The translations under genes and the position numbers were made by a program. From the NCBI GenBank assembly GCA_003427395.1, contig BFEA01000196.1, forward strand, positions 1,291,306-1,325,384: a DNA stretch of 34,079 nucleotides, read 5' to 3'. A model generated the notes under the pieces. That model worked only from the letters and a program-made list of their open reading frames with translations, did no database searches and was not told the DNA's origin. This DNA comes from Chara braunii (lineage: Eukaryota > Streptophyta > Charophyceae > Charales > Characeae). The stretch's first letter is position 1, and each line of letters starts with the position of its first letter. Shown here piece by piece: positions 19,238-29,222 of this stretch.

Positions 19238-20120
19238 TCAGCACCTCAGCATACCTATGCAAAACATCAATCAGGGATCTACGGATCTCTCGGGGGACAT
19301 GATTGGGTATTGTGATTACGGGGTGATCAGAGATGTTAAGTGGCATATCGATCCAATCCATCCTTCGTGACCGTCTGTCGTTCATGCTCGAGAACATGGA
19401 GCTACTGGTCCGGACCGAGAAGACGGTGGCAATCATCTGTGATTCGGTCGGACTAATCATCTTAGTTTCCTTAATCTCAGCATCGGTTTCAGAATCAGCA
19501 GTGCTTTCCGCTACTTCCAATCCTGTTAACTCAGTCATTTCTTGTATAAGATCCAGAACATCATCTATTGGGGATTCTGCTTCTTGCTTGATTAGGGCGA
19601 TCATGACTCCTTGTGTAAGTAATCATCTTGGTGGAGAGATAGAAAGATCCAGGTACTAATTCATCTGCGGATACCTAGCTCGGAGTGAAAGCGATCCCTC
19701 GTACAAAGTGCGAGGGGGTTCCAAGAGGTCAGCCATATCTGAAATCTGCAAGATCGGTTCCCCCAGGAATGTCGTGGCTGGAATCCGCTGTTCTGTAGAT
19801 GCGGGAAAAAATGTCGACAGGGCATGGCTAGGCTTGCCACTTCCCTAGCTTAAATCAAATGTTAGGGTGGTTGCTGGGATCATTCGAAATTCCTCTTTCG
19901 TCTCGCAACCGAACATTGCAACTAATTGTTCCCATTCTTCTCCACTAGGCATGTAGTTCAATTCTTCCTCATAATCGCATTTGTCGTACTCGCCATCACC
20001 CTCAAGGTGTTGTTCCTCATCATCGTTTGAGGGTAAATTTTCCAAGATCGGGACTTGGATCATTCCTATCCGGACAAGATTAGGATTCTTTTTCGGTGAT
20101 CGAGTAGAAACTCATAACGG
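19238..20120 (-). pseudogene. Protease-RT linker of gypsy element 2
   Basis: Minus-strand frames give an acidic segment (NDDEEQHLEGDGEYDKCDYEE at 20060-19980), EEWEQLVAMFGCETKEEF, then LGEPILQISDMADLLEPP, TLYEGSLSLRARYP, and further down VPREIRRSLIDVLHRYAEVL with SVHDNAIGLS just before RT. The last two are the pre-RT stretch common in gypsy pol. Stops and frame changes separate the pieces. Confidence 0.68.
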
Positions 20121-20268
20121 CAGCGTTTGAGGCCTTCCTCCAGTATGCTTGAGGACAAGCTACTTAGAATCGAAGTATATTCGCGAACCTACCGCAGCGT
20201 TTGAGGCCTTCGTCCAGTATGCGTGAGGACAAGCTGCTTAGAATCGAAGTGTATTCACGCCCCTACCA
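20121..20268. repeat. 74-bp tandem duplication in pol of element 2
   Basis: CAGCGTTTGAGGCCTTC..CAGTATGC and CTTAGAATCGAAGT occur at 20121-20194 and 20195-20268. Seventy-four is not a multiple of three, so the duplication shifts the frame just downstream of the protease. Confidence 0.9.
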
Positions 20269-20620
20269 CCATTGTCCAAAGCAATCCTAACAGTACCGAA
20301 TAGGAGTGCACATCAATGACTAATGCATTAACCAGAACTTGCACCTGACCTACTTTCACAACGTTCTCAATGATCCCTACTATTGTCATGGCTTCTTCAT
20401 CGGTCGAGACGTAGTTGTCCTTCCCAGGTAGCGGAAGGATCGAGTTTTGTCGGCCCAATTTTCTAACTGTGTCTAGGGATATGGCTACGGCCGATGATCC
20501 GGTATCAATAAGAGTATTAAACGGTTTACCCCAGACTTCGCAATCACACTCGGCACTTTTCCATAGGACCGATCGAACACGCCGAAAATATATTTTTATG
20601 CGTAAGAGATGGTAGCGATT
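20255..20620 (-). pseudogene. Aspartic protease of gypsy element 2
   Basis: The minus strand reads KPFNTLIDTGSSAVAISLD with the catalytic D-T-G at 20498-20506, then TVRKLGRQNSILPLPGKD, and near its end VIDVHSYSVLLGL, the usual hydrophobic-Leu-Gly strand. This is a retropepsin that would cleave the polyprotein. Upstream the frame changes (KYIFGVFDRSYGKVP lies in another frame). The protein is cut by the 74-bp duplication right after the domain. Confidence 0.82.
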
Positions 20621-20811
20621 TGCGTCGTCTCAGGTGCGTCAGGTTCGGTCGCAAGGGGAGTGTTTGCTTCAGCCTCGTCATCTTTCTTCTTCTTTAACAT
20701 ACGCTGAACACGCTGATGCGTGAAGCGTTTTTTATTCTTCTAACATTGTTGCAGAAGTCTATCATTTGCGGCTTCCGATATGGTCAGCAAATGTCATACT
20801 GGGACCGGAAC

Positions 20812-22230
20812 TCAGATGTCCAACTGCTTGAGCATCTGTAGGACATCAATTTCTCCTGTTTGAAACTGTGGTCCTGGTTCTGATCCCCGTTCGACCCATT
20901 CGAGCTCATCCTTGCCAGGTCGGATTGCTCTTATCAGTCCTACCAAATGAAGGTACTCGACAGGATCAACGACATCGGCGGCTTCGAAGGATGATCCCGA
21001 AGTAGATGCAATGGGGTCGGTCGAAGGAGGTTGTTCGGTAGAGAAGGAGGAGGCTTTCCTTGCGGCTTCCAACACTGCGGCCACTCACGGGCGCGGCTGC
21101 TGGCGGAGGTTGATTACGTTTTGGCAATGGCATTCACACGCGAAGTGTCCAGGATGTTTACAGTTGTAACACTCAATCCTTCCAGCTGGATTGACCGCAT
21201 GAGGGGGAGCGGGAGGAGCTGGTCCAGTTATAGGAGGGGCGATCAGCAGAGGGTACAAAGCAGGAATGGGGCGAGAGGAGCTGGAATTAGCTTTTATTAG
21301 CTTCGTAATAATTTGTTCCAACCGATCCATCTGGGAAGCCTGCATCTGAATCAGATTATTCATCCACTCAGACTGTTCAGTCGTAGCGGTATGAATCATC
21401 TGGGCCAAATGCATGTTAGTAATAGGCACTGATGCAGCATTTTGGGGCATTACGGTATTCATGGGTGCCATCTTGGAAGGAAGAGGAGGTTTCGAGAGAG
21501 GTAGGGAATGATAGGGAGAAGGATCCGGGGCGGGTCCGTCCTGATAACCGTGATCCGGACAAGGATAAAATCGTCCCACCGCTCTGAGCCACGACCGCCA
21601 TTTAGCAGCCACATCTTGGATTGTGTCTGAGATGTCTTCCGATCCCTGACTAATATACTTACGCGTATCCAGCAGATTCAGTTCAAGGGCTTTAGCTATG
21701 ATGACGGGTAGCTAGTTCGTCTTTGGAGGAACCTTTTTTTGCAGTTTTGCTTTCAATACTGGATTGCGGAGATAATCGATAAACAGATCTCGGGCAGCAT
21801 TTTCTTCCCGTCCTCATTTGTCTAATGCGGTCTGAAATCGATCCACAAAGTTAGGTAACAGGTCTCCAGATTCCTGCGGACGGGTTTTCAGTACGAACCA
21901 TGCAGCATCTTCGCTAACTGCGTTGAACCTTGTCAGGAATGCCCTCTTAAATGTGTCTCAATCTACCCATCTATGCCTTCTAAACCAGTCATGTGTAGTG
22001 TTTCGTAGTAGCGGGGTAATGACGCGGGGAAGGTCTGCGGCGCCATAACCTTGAGCTTGCACGACTTCGAGCCATGCCTCTGGATGAGTGTAGTTGGGAT
22101 AAAATGAGAAGGTAACAGGGGTGCTTACCATCACTCGGGGAGGTGTTCCATTAGCATCGGCTATGGGCATCTCTAGTCGAGCTTCGGTGGACCTTTGTCA
22201 AGTGACGGGAGGACTAAGACGGTAGATCAT
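20812..22230 (-). pseudogene. Gag of gypsy element 2 with CCHC zinc knuckle
   Basis: A single reading frame of about 472 codons from the ATG at 22230-22228 to the stop at 20812-20814. It shows a retrotransposon gag region (HPEAWLEVVQAQG, DTFKRAFLTRFNAVSEDAAW, GDLLPNFVDRFQTAL) and a zinc knuckle CYNCKHPGHFACEC (C-X2-C-X4-H-X4-C), then a Pro/Ser-rich and acidic tail. Five in-frame stops interrupt it: 22198-22200, 21958-21960, 21814-21816 and 21085-21087 (TGA) and 21712-21714 (TAG). No frameshift is needed, so decay is by point mutation. Confidence 0.88.
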
Positions 22231-22286
22231 TTGGCTGATCTTCCTCTCACCAGCTCGTCTTACTATCGTCAGAACCAACACGTGCC

Positions 22287-22299
22287 GGCTCCGATACCA
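22287..22299 (-). promoter_or_regulatory. Primer-binding site (initiator tRNA-Met type)
   Basis: The minus strand reads TGGTATCGGAGCC, one change from TGGTATCAGAGCC, the common plant retrotransposon primer site complementary to initiator tRNA-Met. It lies about 57 bp upstream of the gag ATG, as expected. The flanking LTR end should lie just right of 22300, although no clean CA terminus is visible there. Confidence 0.75.
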
Positions 22300-25200
22300 A
22301 CCTCACGCCCTGCGCTGTCTTTCTTTCGGAGTGTTTAAATTGCGGAAGAGGCCCCAAAATAGACAGCGAGATGGGGTGTGCCAAGGATTTTTGAAAGTTG
22401 AGTGTGGGGACACGGACAAAACCGAAATCCCCTGTGCCGGTCTGACTTAGTAAGAAGGGGTGGGGAGGGGTGAGTCCGTCACTGCGTGGGTTTCGAGGAA
22501 GAAAAAGGCGCGCGCGGAATGCACGACGCGGGGAAGTTCAATCCAAAAAGTATCGTTGAACTTCCCATCGGGTCGTTGCTCTTCGCTTCGCGTGAAAGGG
22601 GGCGGGTACGTACTTGGTGTCCCGTTTTCGGATCAAATCCCGACGTCGCTCATTGCATAACTCAGAATCCGACGTGGAGGGTCTCAGTGGCGTGACTTTT
22701 TCCTTACATTCGTCCTCACTCCGTACGTGGTAGTGAAAGCCTTTTGATTGGTAACGCTCGAAGCGACAACAATCGCTGCACAGAGTGTTAGGCCAATGGG
22801 GCGCCACTGTCGTCCACGGAATGACGATCAACTCATTAAACGACAATAGCAGCGAATAAGGCAGAAAATGCGTATCATCAATGACGAAACCAGCGCCAAC
22901 GAACCCCGAGCACCGAGTTTCTGAAGGGAAATAGTATCAGCCGCTGATCTTAGCGACGTCTTCTCGTATGTCCCACTCGCATACACGTGCCCTCTTCTCG
23001 TTGTACGGAAAGGGACGTGGCGGGGATACGGGAGACCGACGCCCAGTCGGGTTGAGGCCGTCAGTCCACATGGCAATCCAATTAGTCATAAAGGTTGGTC
23101 TTAATCATTCATCATTAGTCCGACAATCATAATGATCGAAAGTACACAACCTGTCGATCGGGTTTTTCCGGCGATAGCTTTTATTCACCTTAGTCATGCA
23201 AAGCGAGGTGAGAACACTCCTCCATTTTCTCAAAAATAGATCGGAGAGAGAGAAAGAATATTTGCGACGATCTATCGGTCTCGCTAGGAAGTCTTCATAA
23301 AGAAACCATGGGGACAAAACTCACATCCGGTGAGACGCGGCCATTGATCCACGCATGCAGGTCGCACGCGGCGCCTTTGTCTTCTTCCTTAGAAGATAGA
23401 CCGCCTCTCGGGTTTTGCGTATCGAGGGCAAGCTGTAGATATCGTGCATCATAAGGCAGATGACATGCACAATGTATTCCGGGTTAAAGATCCCGGGCTA
23501 CTCTCCAGCAATCACATCACCGACAAATCTACACACTCTTGCATTCTTGAACAAAATCCCAACAACATTGTCCTTGCCAACGACTCGACCATGTTCATAC
23601 ATTCCATTCGTAACAACTCTTCGCCCTAATCAAAGACCAATCCATCAAACAACAGTTTCATCATCCGAGTATTTCCATCTACACTCGCGGTCCCTTATCA
23701 CGGAAGGTGCGAAAATGGCAGCCATGCATTATTCAATTCTCTGTGTGCTCTGCACCCCTACCCCGTCATTCCATGGCTAATCAAATGCAAACCCATCAGA
23801 CAACCATTCCATGACAAGCATACATAGTCATTCATGCCATAAAGTAGGTGGGTAGAAGAAGTGCGAAATGAATGAGAACAATAAGATAGATGAACATCAC
23901 GCAAAAATCCGAAGGTGAAAAGAATTTTCGGCTTAACTACCGTGGAGCTGCACTCACACCAAAGAATAGATTCGAGACAAGGAGGCGCATCTGCCGTGAA
24001 GTTCCATTATGGCCCCGGGCCATTCATCCATTCAACTTTGATCACTATCCCCATGCAGACACTAACGATCCCGGCCGTCACGTGCCACTTTCCACTAATG
24101 CGATCGTCACCCCGCCGACTTGGTCTCGACACGGTCTGCCCGGATCCCACAGTACGTCGTGGCGATCAGGCGCACCGCCGGCCAGGCTACAGTCAGCTCG
24201 TCGGGACTTTTCGACTCGCACTCCACACATACCATCTAACCACTGCTTCCCGGAAGCTAGCAGACGAGTTGAGAGAGAGATTTGCGGACGCGCTTGCGGA
24301 ATTTATAGTTGCGGGAAGGGAGGTAGGTACGAGGGAGGATGAAGGTTGAGTCGGGGAAGGGTGAGAGAGGACTTGGGGATAATGAGGATCCTACACAGAC
24401 ATATGTTGGTTTCCTGCGGATAATGCCCATTACAGTTCAGTAAGGTGAACTCGTACTTCTATCGAATTAATCGTTGGACGAAAGCCATGTCGATCCTACT
24501 GAGTCCGATCACAGCCAATCAGAGTCGTCGCGTAATAGGAGTTCCTCCTTACACGGTGCCTCTCTTGGATGGACGGTAGTGAAGAGAGGATCGACCAGGT
24601 TCTTGGGCGTAGGACTCGGAGTGGGAGGAAGAAGAGTGCGCAGGATAGCGCGAAACGGATCCAAGATTCAGACGATCAAAAAAGAGAAAAGGCGCGCAGG
24701 GAGAGAAAGAGAGAGAGGGAGAGGGAAAAAAGGTTACGGGAGGAGAGTGAGCGTGGGCGCGAAGGGAGCGTCGAAGATGGCGAGGGGCGCAGAAAAGGGG
24801 AAGCTCGCTTGCATGGCGCCGATCACAAATGCAAAAAGAGGCACCAAAACAGTTACAGATTCCTAAGTCCTATGCTAATTCAAAAATTGAAATCACCATA
24901 TCCGCGCGTAAAGTAGGCGTGGGAAAAGGCAGTCCTACATCCATTCGTATTTCCACCAAATTCCCAGAGTTTTCCACGATGTAGTCGAGAACATTCATGC
25001 ACAAAAAAAACACGTCGGGTTCTGTTTATTTCGGAATTTCTAACTGCCGGGCCAAATTCCTAGCGCGCTTGCTAAAGCGCACGCAATTCCCATGCATTTC
25101 CCAAATTATGAAAACAGAATTTCAAGAATCAACACGGGTCTCAGCAAGGCATCTTTAATCAAAAACAGAGGGGCCTTGTGGGGCCAAGGCAAAATTCGAA

Positions 25201-25309
25201 AAGAAAAAGAGAGAGAAAGGGTCCGGAAGATGGCGCAGGCTCAGAAGCTGGTTCGTCACATACTCGGCTGGGGGGGTCGATCAGGTACACGATGAGGTCT
25301 GCTTATGCA
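22300..25309. other. No recognisable gene; may include the 5' LTR of gypsy element 2
   Basis: By position, the sequence right of the primer site should begin with the 5' LTR (minus strand). A minus-strand TATAAAT at about 24301-24307 could be its TATA box. The outer LTR border cannot be fixed, since the 3' LTR is missing. 24560-24800 is purine-rich (GAGAG/GGGA) and yields Arg/Glu-rich frames without domains; other frames (for example 23890-24349 +) are equally anonymous. Confidence 0.4.
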
Positions 25310-25672
25310 TGGCTTAGACTCTAGGGTAGGGTAGGGATATAAGCCGGTCCGGCTAGTCTGAGTTCCGCCTAGCCTTGGGTAAATTAGGGGAAGGATGGTA
25401 GGATGTGTCTGTGGGTGCCAGTGGCGTCCAAAGTTCCTGTACGGCAAGGTTTGTCCGCTTCCGCTTCCACTAGAGCTGGGGGGTTGCCCATCCTTGGTGC
25501 TTGTCACTGCTGTCTGTTCCAAGTTGCGCTCGATATTGGTAGGGTGATGATCCTGAGTGCTGGTCACACTAAGGCAGGATAGTACTTCGCTGGCAGTATT
25601 AGGGAAGGTGGCCTATCCTGTCAGGATAACCATCGGTTGCTGCTCCCGGAAAAAAAAAAAAAAGAAACAGAA
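25310..25672 (+). mobile_element. Repeat R2, copy b
   Basis: ACTCTAGGGTAGGGTAGG, GTTCCGCCTAGCCTTGGGTAA, TCCGCTTCCGCTTCCACTAG and GATCCTGAGTGCTGGTCACAC match copy a (7260-7862). It ends in a run of A (25650-25663). It has the unfilled MITE site (TA at 25354-25355) and lacks about 60 bp present in copy a. Confidence 0.82.
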
Positions 25673-25680
25673 CTGAAGGT

Positions 25681-26180
25681 TTTCCTTTTTTTTCTTTTTT
25701 TTTTTTGTAAGTCCATGGTGTTGTAGAGGCCAGTCACTGAGTACACACTGATCACCTGGAGCAGTAGGCCGTGTGTGTCCTGGAATATGAGACCACCTCC
25801 GATCCCATCCTCACGTCAATACTCCTAGCGCACCCCCTATCCCACTATCCTACCTCAGTGTGACCAGCGCTCAGGATCATTACCCTACCAATGGGCAGGT
25901 AACTTAAACTGAACAGCAGTGATAGGCACCAGGCCTGATAGGTTGCCCAGCCCTGGTGGAAGCGGAATCGGACGAGCCTTGTCGAACGGGAACTTCGGAC
26001 GCCAGGCCCAGACAATCTACTACAGGCCGCACGAGACTCTGGGCCCTAGGTTTCAGACAGGGTAGCACCCATTGAAGCAGTCGTACCGTCCTTCCCCTAG
26101 CTTACCCAAGGCCAGGTGGAACTTGGACTAGCCTGAGCGACTTATACCCCTAGTACCCTTACCCCAGGGTCTAAGCCTTA
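25681..26180 (-). mobile_element. Repeat R2, copy c (inverted)
   Basis: PolyT (25681-25706) then GGTGTTGTAGAGGCC, GTGTGACCAGCGCTCAGGATC, GGTGGAAGCGGAATCGGACG and CTTACCCAAGGCCAGG are reverse complements of R2. Copies b and c are tail to tail with about 20 bp between the polyA and polyT. Divergence between them is high, so this is two insertions or an old inverted duplication. Confidence 0.8.
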
Positions 26181-26317
26181 TATATAGCCACTAGACAGTT
26201 CTACCCGAATATCAGTAGGAACTCCGGTGGCCCATACCTGTTCCTACCGCAGATACGAGACCCCACCCAGTGACTAGACCCCCCAGTCTGATAGTTTTTT
26301 AGTTCACATTGTATGTG

Positions 26318-26500
26318 TATACCCGAAGGCTGTGTATGCGTCGTGTTTCTATGTATGAAGATGTACAGACAGCACTATGTGTGGAAAGTTGTGTATGTAG
26401 CCCATAGGCCATGAATAGTTCGCAAGCTATGTATATGCCCGAAAGCTGTGTGTGCTCTGTGAATCAATGTATCAAGATGTATAGGCAGCATCATGTGTGT
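26318..26500. repeat. Two ~116-bp tandem units
   Basis: TATACCCGAAGGCTGTGT...ATGTATGAAGATGTACAGACAGCA (from 26318) and TATGCCCGAAAGCTGTGT...ATGTATCAAGATGTATAGGCAGCA (from 26434). The intervening 26181-26317 shows nothing recognisable. Confidence 0.72.
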
Positions 26501-26544
26501 ATATCGAAGAGAGAACGGGGTAAGCTGGACAAGGAACCCCCCCA

Positions 26545-26612
26545 AGGTCCGAACCAAGCTCGAACCCGTGACCTTGAGACATGTAATCGTATGACTCGAC
26601 CATGTGACTAGT
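26545..26612 (-). other. tRNA-like module 1 (pol III A/B boxes)
   Basis: The minus strand carries TGGTCGAGTCA (A-box-like, 26592-26602) and GGTTCGAGCTT (B-box-like, 26556-26566), spaced as in a tRNA. Acceptor-stem pairing is not evident, so this is a tRNA-derived SINE head or a tRNA relic rather than a functional tRNA. Confidence 0.5.
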
Positions 26613-26839
26613 GGAAATGGCACGAAAGTGTGATATGCCAGACTGGGGAGATCAACAGAACACCCAGGACCAGCACCCCCAAGCAACCCATGTGAAATCC
26701 AGAACCAACATACAACACCATGAACAACCCTTGGGCGGTGCGCAGGCAGTCTCTGTAATAGTACCGCGTGTCAGCCCAAGGGAATGTTTGTCCAGCCATG
26801 CGTCAATCTAACGCCCTGCCGGTGTCCATGCGCAAGGTT

Positions 26840-26920
26840 GCAATTGAGTTTTGAACCCGCAGCCTTGTACCACAATGCGCATTTCCAACCGGTGCTCTAA
26901 CCACTGAGTCACATCAACTG
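26840..26920 (-). other. tRNA-like module 2 (pol III A/B boxes)
   Basis: The minus strand reads TGACTCAGTGGTTAGAGCAC, a near-perfect A box and D-arm (26901-26911 core), and GGTTCAAAACTC as B box (26846-26857). The head resembles an elongator tRNA, but the 3' part does not close a cloverleaf. Probably a SINE head or a decayed tRNA. Confidence 0.6.
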
Positions 26921-26947
26921 GACAGCTGGACAGCTGAAGGTTTTCCT

Positions 26948-27259
26948 TTTTTTTTTTTATAACAAAAACACCCCCGCCGATGATAGTGGTGCTGATAAGA
27001 GCAGACACCACTACCATCCCAAAATAGACTGTATAAGCTAGCCCCTTATACACAACTCGTGCTTGCTGGTGCAAAGTGCCTGTCGGCAGGGGTAATGGAC
27101 TCATTCGACACCACTTGAAAATACGTGAGTTTTGAGGGAGCCCTAAATGATAAATTGTGATTAATTTACACTAACTTGATTAATGGTTCCATCTACACCT
27201 GAGGAAACCCTTGAACAAGCTGCACTTGAAACCGAAACCCACGACTTTACCAATCCTGG
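26948..27259 (-). mobile_element. Repeat R1, copy B, left part, with shared tail
   Basis: PolyT (26946-26959) and a tail segment (GGTGCTGATAAGAGCAGACACCAC, about 26985-27013) run into the R1 body (CTGTATAAGCTAGCCCC, 27030 onward). R1 is thus a minus-strand retroposon body whose 3' end is the same tail used by the LINE at 28637. R1 stops at CCAATCCTGG (27259) and resumes at 33003. Confidence 0.82.
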
Positions 27260-27304
27260 GGCCTGGTCCCACCTACCGTTGTTGAGTTCAGAAAACTCAA
27301 CGGT
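27258..27304. repeat. Left terminal inverted repeat with subterminal hairpin
   Basis: GGGGCCTGGTCCCACCTAC followed by an 8-bp stem GTTGAGTT / AACTCAAC (27281-27288, 27294-27301), flanked by ACCGTT / AACGGT. Confidence 0.8.
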
Positions 27305-27417
27305 GTGACGCCATTTCGACATTAATAAATTCGAAACAAGAAATAAAAAAACTGAAAAAAAACGCTAGAAACAGCTTTTATCCTTGTTTTTGATAACGTA
27401 ACTCGGAGAAACGAAAC

Positions 27418-27615
27418 ATGTCTGGAACAGTCGGAGTGAATGTCTCCGTGAAAAAGGGATACTCCCCGTGGCGAGGGGACGGGAGGTCACCATTTGTAAA
27501 ATGGACAGGGACAACGTGGATGGCCAAATGCATTCATTGCCCAATGAAGGAAACGAGTTTGATGCCAGAGAGCCAAACACAGCTGTCAGAGTTCCTCCGT
27601 TTCAGGATGCAATGA
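27418..27615 (+). CDS. Small frame near the transposon left end, unknown
   Basis: 65 codons from an ATG (context GAAACATGTC) to TGA at 27613-27615, starting about 160 bp inside the element. It reads MSGTVGVNVSVKKGYSPW, then FVKWTGTTWMAKCIHCP. The W-AKC-x2-C pattern faintly recalls the start of BED-type fingers found in some transposases, but the His ligands are not seen. It could be a first exon. Function unassigned. Confidence 0.35.
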   Translation: MSGTVGVNVSVKKGYSPWRGDGRSPFVKWTGTTWMAKCIHCPMKETSLMPESQTQLSEFLRFRMQ

Positions 27616-28025
27616 TGTCTTAAAAATACAAAAAAAGGAAAGGCACTGCAGTTGAGAAATGTACCCTTCCCCATCAGAGCTTTCTAGGATTTTATTGGAA
27701 GGGAGGCAGCGTTGCGAAGTGTACTGCGTTACCAACCGCCTGCGCCTTGGTCCCCCCCCGGGGATCGGCCGGCACGGCTCGGCCCACTCCCTGCGCGACA
27801 CGTCCGGGCGGTTTCCGTGCCTGGTGACGTGGCCTTCGATCTGTTCGATGACATGCCACGTGGCGTGTCATTTTGGACCTCTTGAGAAGGTCGGAGTCAG
27901 CAAGCAGGGGTGTGACTAGGGTGTGCAGGGGTGTGTGACGTGGGGCGGCAATTGGATACTGATTGGCGATGGCAACTTTGGGCGATCTGCGGACAGGAGC
28001 GGTTGACTGGTTTACAGCTGCCTAG

Positions 28026-28386
28026 GAGTCTAGCGTGCGGGTCAGCCATGCGGTGGCGAAGCTACGATCGGCTGCTGCTGAGGAGGTGGTTCCGCCGATT
28101 TCGTGGCTCAGGAGTGTGATGCAGGGTCTGTTGGAGATATCATGGCGGTTGGAGGAGGGGACGCCCCCCCATCTGCATGCGACCTTGGATTGGCCACGAG
28201 TGGAGAGATTGATGCAGCGCCACTTTGAGGAGCTTGAGGAGGGGCAAGCTCTGCACGCCGTGTTGGAGGCCCGATACTACGACGACATGGACGACATCAC
28301 GGACGCCGCCGCCAGCGACGCAAGTGCTATCAATAATCTCTACGAAACCAGCAACGACAACAACAACAATGACGTCAGCAACAACG

Positions 28387-28470
<84 letters not shown>

Positions 28471-28636
28471 GCGACTATAATAACAACAACAGCAACAATA
28501 ACGGTGAAGACGGTGTTCTCTGTGAAGATGACTATGACATTCGAATCCAAGTCACCCAGGACAACACTACTGCTGATAACAATTGTGACATCGATTTGGA
28601 TGGGAGCAATCGCAGGGTGCGGCAGGCTTCTCCCTC
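28026..28636 (+). pseudogene. Asn-rich protein of unknown function, 5' part (split by a LINE)
   Basis: Open from after the stop at 28023-28025. CCTAG at 28021-28025 could be a splice acceptor; the first in-frame ATG (MQGLLEIS) is near 28119. The early part is protein-like and probably helical (VSHAVAKLRSAAAEEVVPP, WPRVERLMQRHFEELEE), followed by an acidic stretch (RYYDDMDDITDAAAS), a long Asn run from (AAC)n, then DIDLDGSNRRVRQASPS, where the LINE begins at 28637. Removing the LINE and one duplication copy keeps the same frame into 30908. No known domain. It may be a gene of the DNA transposon or a captured host gene. Confidence 0.6.
28381..28470. repeat. (AAC)n microsatellite encoding poly-Asn
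   Basis: About 90 bp of AAC/ACA repeat inside the Asn-rich frame, read as asparagine codons on the + strand. Imperfect AAC units extend it on both sides (28350-28500). Confidence 0.95.
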
Positions 28637-28817
28637 TTTTTTTTTTTTTTTTTTTTTTTTNTTTTGGGAAACACCGCCCCTGCAGTGCTAGCCGTACTGA
28701 TAAGAGCAGATACTGCTAGCACCCGGGGAAGGGCTCCATCTATTGGTGGGGAGCATCACCTGCTGGAAAACGGGTCCAGCGTCCCTTACACAGAGAAAGA
28801 AAGTACTGGGATATGAC

Positions 28818-29100
28818 CTGCCAGCATTGATTACCCTGACCCCAGGGGATTGACTGAGCAGGGTATTGGGAAAACAGGGGGGGCTTCTTCACCCTCAATT
28901 GGGCGCCAAATGCCAACTGCTCCACACTAGCCCCTCCCCCTTTTGGAGATACCTTTTTACACTATAACATGCCATCTGAAAAACAGGCCTGCCAGCATTG
29001 ATTGCCCTGTTTCCAGGGGATNGACTGTGCAGGTCTGTTAGGAACAGGGAGTCACCTCTTCATCCCGCAACGAACTGACTAGTTCCCCCTCGGGCTTGTA
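28818..29100 (-). repeat. Paired ~167-bp repeats of the LINE 3' UTR
   Basis: CCTGCCAGCATTGATTRCCCTG...CCAGGGGAT.GACTG.GCAGG and CTTCAYCC recur at 28818 and 28985. The same pair with a 173-bp period is in the nested fragment at 6547 and 6720, which identifies that fragment as the same LINE family. Confidence 0.85.
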
Positions 29101-29222
29101 TCAGATCCGGGGAGGACTGGACACTGGGTGGGGCAAGAAGGGGAAGTCCTGGTTTCGGAGGGGCACCAGCCACCAGGTTTCCTTCCACCCCATCCAAAAC
29201 ATCCAANGGCTCCNTACCAGAT

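Larger units (their letters stand above)
18430..22299 (-). mobile_element. Ty3/gypsy LTR retrotransposon 2 (degenerate, 3' truncated)
   Basis: On the minus strand from right to left: primer-binding site, gag with zinc knuckle, protease, acidic linker, RT. RNase H, integrase and the 3' LTR are missing below about 18430. It differs in sequence and protease motif (LIDTGSS) from element 1, so it is another family. Multiple stops, two or more frameshifts and a 74-bp internal duplication make it inactive. Confidence 0.87.

Noticed and set aside
24569-24916. Arg/Glu/Lys-rich frame
   Set aside because: Arises from purine-rich low-complexity DNA.
28140-28550. Minus-strand poly-Val frame
   Set aside because: Antisense of the AAC repeat in the Asn-rich frame.
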